Positions 17,001 to 25,634 of a DNA stretch of 64,000 nt are shown piece by piece. Below the pieces are notes generated by a model, which was given only the letters and a program-made list of their open reading frames with translations, ran no database searches and was not told where the DNA came from. The DNA is from Streptomyces sp. 3214.6 (GTDB lineage: Bacteria > Actinomycetota > Actinomycetes > Streptomycetales > Streptomycetaceae). The position numbers were made by a program, and so were the translations under genes. Where the stretch lies: positions 3,968,001-4,032,000 of the forward strand of contig NZ_LT670819.1 of the NCBI RefSeq assembly GCF_900129855.1, given 5' to 3'. Positions within the stretch are counted from its first letter, which is position 1, and every line of letters begins with the position of its first letter.

Positions 17001-20000
17001 GGCGTCGACCGCGGCCGCCGTCAGCGACACGACGGTCACCGTCGCCTCGCAGACCGTGCCGTCCGGCACGAAGACCCTGGCCCGCCCCAAGTACGTGATC
17101 TCCCCGACCGGGGCCGTCACCTCCGCCGCCTGCCAGGCTGCGCCCGCCACCAAGGGCTGCCGGGTCCTGGAGTTCGTCTACGCCGGTTCCACGACCGCCA
17201 CGGACAGCGTGCCGGGCGACTACAAGGACCAGGTCTCGTCGATCAAGCTGTGGGCGACGACGCCCGGCGCCTCCGCCGCGACCGCCGAGACCATCGCCTC
17301 CTACGCCTACGACGGCTCCGGCCACCTGCGCCAGGAGTGGGACCCGCGCATCAGCCCCGCGCTGAAGACGCAGTACACCTACGACTCCAACGGCCGCGTC
17401 GCCACCCTCACCAAGCCCGGCGAGCTGCCCTGGACGTTCACCTACGGCACGGCCGGCTCGACGCTCACCGCGGGCGCGGGCATGCTGCTGAAGGCCTCCC
17501 GACCGGGTCTGGCCCAGGGCAGCGCGAGCACCACGTCGGGCACGGCGGCCACCACCGTCGTCTACGACGTGCCGCTGTCCGGCTCCACCGCCCCGTACCA
17601 GATGGACGCCGCCACCGTGGCCGGCTGGGGTCAGGACGAGGCGCCCACGGACGCCACGGCCGTCTTCCCGGCCGACAGCGTGCCCTCCGCCAACGCCGGC
17701 TCCGGCCTGACGTCGTCCTCGTACGGCCGGGCCACCGTCACTTACATCGACGCCGACGGCGCGGAGACGAACACCGCCAAGCCCGGCGGCGCGATCTCCA
17801 CGACCGGCCACGACGAATTCGGCAACACCGTCTTCGAACTGACCGCCGGCAACCGGGCGCTGGCCCTCGCCGGCTCCTCCGACACCCTCACGGAGCTCGG
17901 CCTCGCCGCCCTGCCGACCGCGGACCGGGCCCGGCAGCTGGCCACGGTCTCCACCTACTCGGCGGACGGCAAGCGCCTCACCGACGAGTACGGCCCCCTG
18001 CACCAGACCACCCTGGCCACGGAACTGACCGGCTCCGACGCCGAGTCGACCCTGCCGGCCGGCTCGGTCGTCCCGGCCCGTGAGCACACGTCGTACACCT
18101 ACGACGAGAACCGGCCGTCCGGCGCGGCGGTCGCCGACCTGCCCACCACCACGACGACCGGCGCCGCGATCGCGGGCCACGTCGCCGACACCGACACCAC
18201 CACGACCACCGCCACCTACAACTGGTCCACCGGCGCGCAGCAGACCACCACCGGCATCGGCAGCACCGACCCGGTGACCACCTACGACAGCGCCGGCCGG
18301 GTGGCGTCCACCCGCACCGCCGGATCCTCCGGCTCGGACGCGAACACCCTGAACAACACCTACTACAGCGCGTCCGCCAGCGGCGTCTGCGCCTCCGTGG
18401 AGTGGGACGGCCTGCTCTGCAGGACCGCGCCCGCGGCCGCCATCACCGGCGGTGGCAGCAACCCGACCGACGCCGTCACCACCGTCTACACCTACGACCG
18501 CTGGGGTCAGGTCGCGACCAAGGCGGAGACCGCCAACGGCGTGACCCGCACGACCACCGCCACCGTGGACGGCGCGGGCCGCCTCACCACGACGGCCGTC
18601 ACCGGCGGAACCGGCACGACCACGCCCGTCACGACCTTCGGCTACAGCCAGACCAACGGGCAGATCGTCACCCGGGCGTCCAACGGGCAGACCATCACCT
18701 ACGGCTACGACGACCTGGGCCGCCAGATCTCCTACACCGACGGCGCCGGAAACACCACCACCACGGCGTACGACATCCTGGACCGCCCGGTGAAGAACAC
18801 CGACTCGGCGCCCTCCACCACCACGTTCGCCTACAGCGCCGCCGGCGACCTGGCGACCCTGACCGACTCGGTCGCGGGCACCTTCACCGGCAGCTACGAC
18901 GCCGACGGCAACCTCACCACCGAGACCCTGCCCGGCAGCTACACCCTCACCCAGGCCACCGACCCGGCCGGTCAGCAGACCGACCGCGCCTACACCGCGT
19001 CCGACGGCACGGCCGTCGCCTCCGACAGCGCCGGCTACACCATCGACGGCCGCCGGGCCGGGCACACCCGGACCGACGGCTCCACCACCCAGTCCGCCTA
19101 CACCTACGACAACGCCGGCAACCTCATCAAGGCCGCCGACACCACCGCCGCCGGCTGCACGACCCGCGCCTACTCCTTCGACGCGGACCGCAACCGCACC
19201 CAGCTGACCACCAGCTCGGACGACTGCGACAGCAGCACCTCCGACACCACCTCGACCACCACGTCGTACGCCTACGACAAGGCCGACCGCCTGGTGAACC
19301 CCGGCTACGTCTACGACGCCTTCGGCCGCACCACCACCAGCGGCAACACCGCCCTGACGTACTACACGAACGACCTGGTCCGCACCGAGACCCTGGGCGC
19401 CGCCCGCAACACCTGGACCCTGGACGCCGCCGGACGCCTCGCCGTCCGCTCCGCCCAGACCCAGGCCACCGACGGCACCTGGACCACCACCGGCACCACC
19501 ACCCAGCACTACGGCGGCGCGACGGACACCCCGTCGTGGAGCCAGAACGGCAGCGCCGTCAGCCGTGACGTGACGGACCTGACGGGCTCCCTCGGCGCCC
19601 TCACCTCGGCCACCGGCAACACGGTGCTGCAACTCGCCGACCTGCACGGCGACATCGTGGTCCAGCAGCCGCTGGACACGTCCGTGGCCAGTACCGTCCA
19701 GCACTACGACGAGTACGGCAACGCGCTCGACGCCACCGCGGCCACGACCTACGGCTGGCTCGGGACCGCGCAGCGCTCCGGCGACACCCTCTCCGGCTAC
19801 ACGGTCATGGGCAGCCGCCTCTACGACCCGGCCACCGGCCGCTTCCTGCAGGCCGACCCGGTCGTCTCGGGCTCCCCGAACCACTACGGATACCCGTCGG
19901 ACCCGGTCAACATGACGGACCTCGACGGCCACATGTGGGGACCGCTCAAGGACATCCTGAAGGCGGCCCTGTCCGGGGCGCTGAAGGTGTTCGTGTACTG

Positions 20001-20226
20001 GGCGATCGGCGAGTGGGCACCGTATCTTCTGCCCTACCGCACGGAGATCGCGGACTGTGTGGCCGGCGCGTGCGTCGCGTTCCTGTTCAAGTCCGGCAGC
20101 CTCAAGACGAAGATCAGGTACGCGGCCCTCGGCTGCCTCACCGGATTCGGGCTCACCAAGGCGAAGCAGGAGAAGTTCTTCGCGAAGATCTGGAGCATCT
20201 TCAAGAAGTGGAAGGCGAGGACGTGA
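14074..20226 (+). CDS. Secreted RHS/YD-repeat protein with variable C-terminal tail
   Basis: 2050 residues from the ATG at 14074 (AGGAG 5 nt before; the adjacent GTG at 14071 is possible). A twin-basic N-terminus and a hydrophobic stretch ending GSAFAAG form a signal peptide. Residues 107-500 are the DNRLRE-like block shared with the left RHS gene. Fibronectin/Ig-like segments follow to about 820, then an RHS start region (GPGWASSVTG) and YD repeats (YDDLGR, YDNAGN, YDKADR). The shell closes at about 1924 with GRFLQADPV and HYGYPSDPVNMTDLDGH. After DLDGH (1949-1953) only 97 residues remain: a hydrophobic tail with Cys-containing segments (ADCVAGACVAFLF, AALGCLTGFGL) and a Lys-rich end. That tail is where RHS toxins lie. 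It overlaps the next gene by 4 nt. Confidence 0.95.
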   Translation: MRLKGRWVFPTSGGRSGRRRGSESVRRTALAVAAVLAAETALLSLGTGSAFAAGFDSGATAGAAKAGSGRAHSAKAAASSADSVEAALLMARLQGRKIEATSERTADSSTYALPNGQLETDAFAGPVRTKVAGVWKTIDTSLSDTGADLTPAVAAAKVAVSDGGDTKLASVSRGKQSFGLGWSGKLPTPSVKDNTASYPLGGGQTLSVSALAQGFSETIRLAQKPAGGAASYRIPMNLDGLKLSQATSGHLLLKDPAGKLVAEAPAPMMWDSSKNKASGESAHQQRVATKIETAANGAQTLVLTPSADFLATATYPVTVDPTTTLAVTTDTWVQNPDYTDSQISSQELKSGTYDAGTDTAHSYLKFDVSKFTGKHITAATMSLYNYYSATCSTAGSPTQARRITSTWSSSSITWGAQPTTTTTGMATNTGHWGYDSTCPANWSNWNLQTIVQAWADGSTNYGLQVRAADETDSTTWRRFRSANYPTTGYAPKLVVTYNSYPSTPSSLAVAPSQVNTYNGKRYVTSLTPTLSAKVADPDGSATKAQFEVTADPAYADTTYSYTGTSSSVTSGSTAKLTIPSANAFPAGAHLRYRARAYDGTDYGSWTGYTTFVLNTGLPTAPTVSCATYGENGWTAKASGAVSCTLDTTSTDGAGYYWGLDDAATPNQKLDTTDGSGGDAQTISIDPANGWHTLYAKTVDSGGNVSSTTTAYSFGVGADGAAILSPQAGDTTARRLTLAAKGLSTYTGVTWQYRRGEADGWHTVPVGDVTAAGNAVSAWPVAVTSGTATKLVWNTVSSLAEDGVIELRAAFTDGTSTGYSQTVGVTLDRDAGTAPTAQVGPGEVNELTGDYTLTATDAAQFEANVERTYSSRANANDSEGQAQIFGPGWASSVTGASTDHAYTQIRSTSGTSVELLAADGDTVAFTATNAGGWQPQPGAENLTLTYASSGDTFTLKDSAADVSVFAKAGTGTTTWTLASTAAAVSDTTVTVASQTVPSGTKTLARPKYVISPTGAVTSAACQAAPATKGCRVLEFVYAGSTTATDSVPGDYKDQVSSIKLWATTPGASAATAETIASYAYDGSGHLRQEWDPRISPALKTQYTYDSNGRVATLTKPGELPWTFTYGTAGSTLTAGAGMLLKASRPGLAQGSASTTSGTAATTVVYDVPLSGSTAPYQMDAATVAGWGQDEAPTDATAVFPADSVPSANAGSGLTSSSYGRATVTYIDADGAETNTAKPGGAISTTGHDEFGNTVFELTAGNRALALAGSSDTLTELGLAALPTADRARQLATVSTYSADGKRLTDEYGPLHQTTLATELTGSDAESTLPAGSVVPAREHTSYTYDENRPSGAAVADLPTTTTTGAAIAGHVADTDTTTTTATYNWSTGAQQTTTGIGSTDPVTTYDSAGRVASTRTAGSSGSDANTLNNTYYSASASGVCASVEWDGLLCRTAPAAAITGGGSNPTDAVTTVYTYDRWGQVATKAETANGVTRTTTATVDGAGRLTTTAVTGGTGTTTPVTTFGYSQTNGQIVTRASNGQTITYGYDDLGRQISYTDGAGNTTTTAYDILDRPVKNTDSAPSTTTFAYSAAGDLATLTDSVAGTFTGSYDADGNLTTETLPGSYTLTQATDPAGQQTDRAYTASDGTAVASDSAGYTIDGRRAGHTRTDGSTTQSAYTYDNAGNLIKAADTTAAGCTTRAYSFDADRNRTQLTTSSDDCDSSTSDTTSTTTSYAYDKADRLVNPGYVYDAFGRTTTSGNTALTYYTNDLVRTETLGAARNTWTLDAAGRLAVRSAQTQATDGTWTTTGTTTQHYGGATDTPSWSQNGSAVSRDVTDLTGSLGALTSATGNTVLQLADLHGDIVVQQPLDTSVASTVQHYDEYGNALDATAATTYGWLGTAQRSGDTLSGYTVMGSRLYDPATGRFLQADPVVSGSPNHYGYPSDPVNMTDLDGHMWGPLKDILKAALSGALKVFVYWAIGEWAPYLLPYRTEIADCVAGACVAFLFKSGSLKTKIRYAALGCLTGFGLTKAKQEKFFAKIWSIFKKWKART
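14392..15573 (+). repeat. 1182-bp inverted repeat, copy 2 (inside right RHS gene)
   Basis: Partner of 3376-4557 in opposite orientation, equal in length, with one difference seen (15526). It encodes residues 107-500 of the RHS protein. The flanking sequence on both sides is homologous to the left gene but well diverged. Confidence 0.93.
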
Positions 20227-20432
20227 CGGACAACGGCAGGAAGACCGACTGGAAGAGGATCGGGGCGGACGCGCTGATCTTCGTGCTCGCCGTCCTCGCC
20301 TCGGACGCGCTGACGCACCTCGTGATGTCCCCCGGCACCGCACGTGACGTGTGCTTCGTGGTGTTCATCCCGATCATCGGCTTCGCCCTCCACAAGGCAA
20401 GGGAGGCCGTGCTGAAGCACCGGACCGGCTGA
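20223..20432 (+). CDS. 69-residue membrane protein, candidate RHS immunity protein
   Basis: The GTG at 20223 overlaps the RHS stop in a GTGA arrangement, so the two are translationally coupled. The protein has two hydrophobic segments, about 13-34 (IGADALIFVLAVLASDALTH) and about 41-57 (DVCFVVFIPIIGFALHK), with short charged ends. A small membrane protein immediately after an RHS gene with a hydrophobic tail fits an immunity protein acting in the membrane. This is a position-based inference; no family was recognised. Confidence 0.68.
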   Translation: MTDNGRKTDWKRIGADALIFVLAVLASDALTHLVMSPGTARDVCFVVFIPIIGFALHKAREAVLKHRTG

Positions 20433-20443
20433 GGCCGGCCCGC

Positions 20444-20480
20444 GGGGCCGGACCGGAGAGACCTTCTCCGGTCCGGCCCC
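20444..20480. terminator. Bidirectional terminator hairpin (RHS pair / nnrD)
   Basis: A perfect 16-bp GC-rich stem (GGGGCCGGACCGGAGA and its complement) closes a 5-nt loop. It lies between convergent genes ending at 20432 and 20500. Confidence 0.85.
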
Positions 20481-20499
20481 GCCGCCGTTACGGGCGCCT

Positions 20500-21939
20500 T
20501 CAGTCCCGTACGTCCCGCCAGGCCTCCTGAACCGCCTCGGCCACGTCGTGCGCGCCCACCGGCGCGCCCTGGGCCGCGAAGCGGCCGGCCAGGCCGTGCA
20601 GGTAGGCTCCGACGCTGCCCGCGTCCAGTGGGGTCAGCCCGGCCGCCAGCAACGACCCCGCGAGCCCCGACAGGACGTCCCCGCTGCCGGCCGTCGCCAG
20701 CCAGGCCGTCCCCGTGGCGTTCACCCGCACCACGCCCTCGCCCCCGGCCTGCGCGACCAACGTCGTCGCCCCCTTCAGCAGCACGGTCGCCCCGTACCGC
20801 GCCGCCAGCTCCCGCGCCGAGGCCAGCCGGGCCCCCTCCACCTCCTCCCGCGCCACGCCCAGCAACGCGGCCGCCTCCCCGGCGTGCGGCGTCATCAACG
20901 TGGGCGCGCCACGCCCCCGCACCGCACTCGCGTCCGCCAGCCGCAGCCCGTCCGCGTCGATCAGCACCGGCACCTCCGCGGCCAGCACCTCCGCCACCGT
21001 CCCCGCGTCGTCCCCGGCCCCCGGCCCGACGACCCAGGCCTGCACCCGCCCGGCCTGCTTCGGCCCCCGGTCGGACACGAGCGTCTCGGGAAACCGCGCG
21101 ATGACCGCGTCCCCGGCCGGCCCCACGTACCGCACGGCCCCCGCCCCGCCCCGCAGCGCCCCCGCCACGGCCAGCACGGCGGCCCCCGGATAGCGGGCGG
21201 ACCCGGCGGCGATCCCCACGACCCCCCGCCGGTACTTGTCGCTCTCCCCGCCCGGCACCGGCAGCAGGGCCGCGACGTCGGCGTGCTGCAGGGCCTCCAG
21301 CTCGGGCGCGGCGGGCAGTGCGTCCCCCAGCCCGATGTCGACGAGCCGCACCGACCCGGCGTACTCCCGCGCGGGGTCGACGAGCAGCCCCGGCTTGTGC
21401 GTGCCGAAGGTGACGGTCAGATCGGCGCGGACCGCGCTCCCGTGCACCTCGCCGGTGTCGGCGTCGACGCCGCTGGGCAGGTCGACGGCGACGACGAGGG
21501 CCCGCGTGTCGGCGACGACCGCGGCCAGCGCGGCGGCGTCCGGCCGCAGTCCCCCCTTCCCGCCGATCCCGACGATGCCGTCCAGCACGAGATCGGCCCG
21601 CCGCAGGACCTCCTCGGCGCCGCCGGGCAGGGCCGTGCGCCCACCGGCCCGCCGCAGCGCCGCCAGCCCTCCGGCATGCGTGCGCTCGGGCGCGAGCAGC
21701 ACCGCGCTCACCCCCGCCCCCCGCCGGGCCAGCCGAGCCCCGGCATACAGGGCGTCACCCCCGTTGTCGCCGCTGCCGACCAGCAGCACGACCCGCCGCC
21801 CGTACACCCGCCCGAGCAGGTGCACGCAGGAGGCGGCGAGCCCGGCGGCGGCCCGCTGCATCAGCGCCCCTTCAGGAACCCGGGCCATCAGCTCCCGCTC
21901 GGCACGACGGACGGTCTCGACGCAGTAGGCAGTACGCAT
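20500..21939 (-). CDS. nnrD: Bifunctional NAD(P)HX epimerase / ADP-dependent dehydratase
   Basis: 479 residues from the ATG at 21939 (MRTAYCVETVRRAE), preferred over an upstream in-frame start because it matches the family N-terminus. The N-terminal YjeF_N epimerase domain (about 1-210) has LLVGSGDNGGDALYAGARLA and LDGIVGIGGKGGLRP. The C-terminal ribokinase-like dehydratase domain (about 230-475) has GSARYPGAAVLAV, VVGPGAGDD, LTPHAGEAAALLG, VLLKGATTLV and the ATP-binding TAGSGDVLSGLAGSLLA. Together they repair hydrated NADH/NADPH. It lies 46 nt downstream of acpS. Confidence 0.95.
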   Translation of the reverse strand: MRTAYCVETVRRAERELMARVPEGALMQRAAAGLAASCVHLLGRVYGRRVVLLVGSGDNGGDALYAGARLARRGAGVSAVLLAPERTHAGGLAALRRAGGRTALPGGAEEVLRRADLVLDGIVGIGGKGGLRPDAAALAAVVADTRALVVAVDLPSGVDADTGEVHGSAVRADLTVTFGTHKPGLLVDPAREYAGSVRLVDIGLGDALPAAPELEALQHADVAALLPVPGGESDKYRRGVVGIAAGSARYPGAAVLAVAGALRGGAGAVRYVGPAGDAVIARFPETLVSDRGPKQAGRVQAWVVGPGAGDDAGTVAEVLAAEVPVLIDADGLRLADASAVRGRGAPTLMTPHAGEAAALLGVAREEVEGARLASARELAARYGATVLLKGATTLVAQAGGEGVVRVNATGTAWLATAGSGDVLSGLAGSLLAAGLTPLDAGSVGAYLHGLAGRFAAQGAPVGAHDVAEAVQEAWRDVRD

Positions 21940-21984
21940 ACGTCGAGTCTGCCCCGCCCGCCCCCACCGCCGCACGCGGTCGCC

Positions 21985-22356
21985 TCACCCCTCGGCCACC
22001 ACCACCGCCGAAGCGACGCCCGCGTCATGACTCAACGACACATGCCACCCCGTCACCCCCAGTTCGGCCGCCCGCGCGGCGACACTCCCCCGCACCCGCA
22101 GCCGCGGCCGTCCGCTGTCCTCGACGAACACCTCCGCGTCCGTCCACAACAGCCCCGGCGGCGCCCCCAGCGCCTTGGCGAGCGCCTCCTTCGCCGCGAA
22201 CCGCGCCGCCAGCGAGGCGGCCCCCCGGCGCTCCCCGCTCGGCAGCAACAGCTCGCTGTCCAGGAACAACCGCTGGGCGAGCCCCGGCGTGCGTTCCAGC
22301 GACGCGGCGAACCGCTCGATCTCGGCCACGTCGATACCGACCCCGATGATGCTCAT
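21985..22356 (-). CDS. acpS: Holo-[acyl-carrier-protein] synthase
   Basis: 123 residues from the ATG at 22356 (MSIIGVGIDVAEIERF), with a possible start three codons upstream. AcpS transfers 4'-phosphopantetheine from CoA to the serine of acyl carrier protein. Mg-binding D9 (GVGIDVAEIERF) and E57 (ARFAAKEALAKALG) are both present, as is WHVSLSHDAGVASAVVV at the end. It is likely co-transcribed with nnrD. Confidence 0.96.
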   Translation of the reverse strand: MSIIGVGIDVAEIERFAASLERTPGLAQRLFLDSELLLPSGERRGAASLAARFAAKEALAKALGAPPGLLWTDAEVFVEDSGRPRLRVRGSVAARAAELGVTGWHVSLSHDAGVASAVVVAEG

Positions 22357-22503
22357 GCCGAGCACCCTACGGCCGGGCTGTCACAGGCGGCTGCTAGCCT
22401 GCGGCGACTTGATCACGTCAAGTCGGTAGCAGACTTTCACCGCCGCGCGCCCTGGGGGGCCAGCCCGCGCGCCGCGGACAGCAACGCCAGGGGGCGCGGA
22501 GGA

Positions 22504-23457
22504 ATGACCAGCACACCCATGAGCGCGGGCTCTTCGGGTCCGACGTTCGACCCGTACGACAACACACCCGAGCTGATCCCGCTGCGCACCGCCGCGCAGG
22601 CCGGGGACTGGCAGGCCGTGCGGGCCTGCTTCGCGGCACTCGACTCGGTCGACCAGCTCGCCTCCGCCTCCAGTCTCGTCGCCGACATCGCCGGCGTGGA
22701 GAACTTCCTGGAGCGGGCGGCCGCCGACCTCCCCGGCGACCCGCTGCCCCGCACACTCCTCGCCGAGCGGTACATCTACATCGGCTGGGACATCCGCAGC
22801 GGCGCCCGCGCCCAGCATGTCTCGCAGGACCAGTTCACCCAGTTCCACGACTGGCTGCGCCGGGCCGAGCAACTCCTGATCGGGGTGTGCGCCGAGCAGC
22901 CCGCGTACGCCCCCGCCTGGACCGCCCGTCTGATGACCGCGCGCGGCCTGCAGCTGGGCCAGGCGGAGGCCCGCCGCCGCTACGACCGGCTGTCCGCCCA
23001 CCACCCGCACCACTACCGTGCCCAGACGCAGCTGCTCCAGCAGCTGTGCCCGAAGTGGAGCGGCTCCTGGGACGCGGCGCACGGCTTCGCCCGCGAGTGC
23101 GCGACCGCCGCCCCCGACGGCGCGAACTCCGGCGCCCTGGTCGCCCTCGCCCACATCGAGCACTGGCTCGACCTGGACAGCGGCGAGCGCACCGCGTACA
23201 TGCGGGGCCTGCCGATCCGCGACGATCTGCGCAACGCTGCCCGGGTCTCCGTACTGCACCCCGGTCACCGGCCCGACTGGAACTCGATCGGCGCGCACAG
23301 CGCGTTCGCGTTCGCCTTCTCGGTCGGCGGCCACTTCGCGGACGCGGCCCCGCACTTCGCCTTCCTCGGCGACCGAGCGACCGAGTTCCCGTGGCAGTAC
23401 CTGCCCGACAAGAAGTCGGCGTTCCTGAAGTTCCGCAAGTCCGCGCTGGGGGCCTGA
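22504..23457 (+). CDS. Hypothetical alpha-helical (TPR-like) protein
   Basis: 317 residues with the strong ribosome site CGGAGGA before the ATG. There is no signal peptide or membrane segment. The sequence is built of helical pairs (LRTAAQAGDWQAVRACFAAL, ARLMTARGLQLGQAEARRRY, FAFAFSVGGHFADAAPHFAF) as in TPR-like solenoids. Trp and aromatic residues are abundant, for example YIYIGWDIRSG. The stop is 6 nt before the M16 peptidase start, so the two form an operon. The function is not recognised; a partner or adaptor role for the peptidase is a guess. Confidence 0.85.
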   Translation: MTSTPMSAGSSGPTFDPYDNTPELIPLRTAAQAGDWQAVRACFAALDSVDQLASASSLVADIAGVENFLERAAADLPGDPLPRTLLAERYIYIGWDIRSGARAQHVSQDQFTQFHDWLRRAEQLLIGVCAEQPAYAPAWTARLMTARGLQLGQAEARRRYDRLSAHHPHHYRAQTQLLQQLCPKWSGSWDAAHGFARECATAAPDGANSGALVALAHIEHWLDLDSGERTAYMRGLPIRDDLRNAARVSVLHPGHRPDWNSIGAHSAFAFAFSVGGHFADAAPHFAFLGDRATEFPWQYLPDKKSAFLKFRKSALGA

Positions 23458-23463
23458 CCACCG

Positions 23464-25191
23464 ATGACCACCGAACTGCACGCCCTCGACGGCCTGATCT
23501 CCCACACCACCACCGACCACATCCCCACCCTCTACGCCCCCGCCTCCGGCAACGAGATCACCGCCGGTCTCTTCTTCCGCGTGGGCCGCGCCGACGAGAC
23601 CCTGGCCACCGCCGGCCTCACCCATCTCGTCGAGCACCTCGCCCTGCACCGCCTCGGCCTGTCCGACCTGCACTACAACGGCGCGACGGCGAACGCGTAC
23701 ACCCTCTTCCACGTCACCGGCAGCGAGGAAGAGGTCGTCAAGTACCTCAACAGCGTGTGCGCGGGGCTGCGCGACCTGCCGATGGAGCGGCTGGAGACGG
23801 AGAAGGAGATCCTCCGCACGGAGGCGGCCGGCCGCGGCGGCGGCCCCCAGCACCAGATGCCCCTGTGGCGCTACGGCGCGCAGGGCTACGGCCTGACCAG
23901 CTACAACGAGCTGGGCACCTGGAGCCTGACGCCCGACCAGGTACGCCACTGGGCGCAGACCCGCTTCACCCGGGACAACGCGGTGCTGTGGATCACCAGC
24001 GACCACGTCCCCGAGGGCCTCGACCTCACCCTCCCCGAGGGCGCCCGCTTCCCGGCCCCCGCCGCGACGAGCGCCCTGCCCACGACCCCCGCGTACATCA
24101 GCGGCGACGACGGCCATGTGGTCCTCACGTCCGTGCTGCGCCGCTCCACCGCGGCCAGCGTCTTCGCGGACGTCCTCGGCCGGGCCCTCTTCCAGGACCT
24201 GCGCCAGGAGGGCGGCTACTCCTACTCCGCGGAGGCCGACTACAGCCCGCGCGACGCCGACTTCGCCACCCTCACCGCCTACGCCGACTCCCTCCCGCAG
24301 AAGCAGGACGCGGTCGTCGGCGGCTTCGTCGACACGCTCGCCCGCCTGCGCGCGGGCCGCATCGAGCAGACGGAACTCGACTCGGCCCGCACCAAGCTCC
24401 TCAAGGTGTACGACACTCCCGACCTCGGCGCCGCCGCCCTCCCCTCCTACGCGCTCAGCCTGCTGCTCGGGCACCGCATCCTCACCCCCGAGCAGCACAG
24501 GGCGGAGCTGAACGCGGTGACGCTGGACGACCTGCGCGAGGTCGCCCGCGAGACCTGGGACGGCGCGCTGATCCAGGTCCCCGGCCGGGGCGTCGACTGG
24601 GCGGGCTTCACCCTCGCCCCCCAGTTCTCCACGACCTCGGTCACCGGCACCCGTCACCAGTCCCTGGAGGACGAGCAGGTCACCCTGGTCATCGGCGCCG
24701 AGGGCGTGAGCCTGCTGACGCCGAGGGGCCCGATCACCGTCCGCTACGACGCCTGCTCGGCGATGGGCGCCCGCCCCGACGGCGCCCGTACCCTGACCGG
24801 CCACGACGGGTTCTCGGTCACGGTGGAACCCACCCTGTACCGGGGAGTGACCCCGGAACGGATAGCGGCGCTGGACGCGGCGGTCCCCGCGCAGGCGGTG
24901 GTACGGATGCCGGCCCGTGAGCCCGACCACATCCCCCAGCCCCGCAAACGGACGTCCGCACCCCAGTCCTCGGCCACCGCCCGCTCCACCTGGGCCTGGA
25001 CCACCGCCCTCTGGCTCGTGGGCCTGCTGGCGGCGACCTGGGGCCTGCTCTGCGCGGTGATCACCGGCGACGAGTCGGGGGCCGCCAACCCGGAGTGGGA
25101 CGCGGTCGTCGGCGTCTGGATCCTGGAACTCCCCCTGGTCTTCGCCACCTGGAAGCTGTACACAGCCCGGAAGACCCGTCGGCGGGGCTAG
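23464..25191 (+). CDS. M16 family (insulinase/pitrilysin-like) zinc metallopeptidase, membrane-anchored
   Basis: 575 residues. The inverted zinc motif HLVEH (H54, E57, H58) is followed by a Glu-rich helix ETEKEILRTE, where E120 is the probable third ligand. The second M16 half includes LFQDLRQEGGYSYSAEADYSP (the R/Y substrate motif, about 240-260) and a further helical domain to about 390. Two C-terminal transmembrane segments (about 505-530 and 545-562) are unusual for M16 enzymes and would hold the protein in the membrane. It is co-transcribed with the TPR-like gene. Typical M16 proteins act on peptides; the substrate here is unknown. Confidence 0.9.
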   Translation: MTTELHALDGLISHTTTDHIPTLYAPASGNEITAGLFFRVGRADETLATAGLTHLVEHLALHRLGLSDLHYNGATANAYTLFHVTGSEEEVVKYLNSVCAGLRDLPMERLETEKEILRTEAAGRGGGPQHQMPLWRYGAQGYGLTSYNELGTWSLTPDQVRHWAQTRFTRDNAVLWITSDHVPEGLDLTLPEGARFPAPAATSALPTTPAYISGDDGHVVLTSVLRRSTAASVFADVLGRALFQDLRQEGGYSYSAEADYSPRDADFATLTAYADSLPQKQDAVVGGFVDTLARLRAGRIEQTELDSARTKLLKVYDTPDLGAAALPSYALSLLLGHRILTPEQHRAELNAVTLDDLREVARETWDGALIQVPGRGVDWAGFTLAPQFSTTSVTGTRHQSLEDEQVTLVIGAEGVSLLTPRGPITVRYDACSAMGARPDGARTLTGHDGFSVTVEPTLYRGVTPERIAALDAAVPAQAVVRMPAREPDHIPQPRKRTSAPQSSATARSTWAWTTALWLVGLLAATWGLLCAVITGDESGAANPEWDAVVGVWILELPLVFATWKLYTARKTRRRG

Positions 25192-25202
25192 CCCCGGCCC
25201 CG

Positions 25203-25229
25203 TCCGGAGTGATGCGGGATCACTCCGGA
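25203..25229. terminator. Terminator hairpin overlapping a stop codon
   Basis: TCCGGAGTGAT and its exact complement form an 11-bp stem with a 5-nt loop between convergent genes. The right arm contains the stop codon of the minus-strand gene (25220-25222). Confidence 0.75.
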
Positions 25230-25555
25230 TGGGCCACCGCGTCCTTCTGCAACTGGACCGCCGCCAGGAGACTCAGCCTCGGCTCCGCCTGACGCAGGGC
25301 CTTCACCGCCGCGACCGAGCCGATGTCACCGGAGAAACCGACGGCGTCCCATCGAGAGCGCACCCAGCGGGCACGCAACTGAGCCTCGCCGGCGGCGGCG
25401 GTGGCCTCGACGAGCGCGACAGCACGCTCCAGCCCCGCCCGCTCCCCGTCCGAAGCCCCGGCCACCGCCTGCCGCAATGCCGCCGCGGCCACGTCGGCGT
25501 CCCGGATGACCAGCACGACGTCCTGCTTCCCGCCCAGTCCCACGATTTTTGTCAT
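25220..25555 (-). CDS. Small conserved hypothetical protein
   Basis: 111 residues from the ATG at 25555 (AGGATG 8 nt upstream; further in-frame starts exist to 25585). The sequence starts MTKIVGLGGKQDVVLVIRD and then forms three amphipathic helices with an Ala/Arg-rich character, ending LSLLAAVQLQKDAVAHPE. There is no signal peptide, membrane segment or known motif. It lies downstream of glmS on the same strand with an 80-nt gap. The family is unknown to me. Confidence 0.75.
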   Translation of the reverse strand: MTKIVGLGGKQDVVLVIRDADVAAAALRQAVAGASDGERAGLERAVALVEATAAAGEAQLRARWVRSRWDAVGFSGDIGSVAAVKALRQAEPRLSLLAAVQLQKDAVAHPE

Positions 25556-25634
25556 GCGGATCATCCTGGCCGTCACCTTCCGCACCGGCCAAGGGACTTG
25601 AGCGGCCTCAGAGCCTCGGCCGCCGCAACGCCGG

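Noticed and set aside
16189..20343. A 1384-codon open frame on the minus strand
   Set aside because: It is antisense to the right RHS gene with shadow composition and no ribosome site or motif.
22381..24930. An 849-codon open frame on the minus strand
   Set aside because: It is antisense to the TPR-like and M16 genes; Gly/Val/Arg/Glu-rich shadow with no motif.
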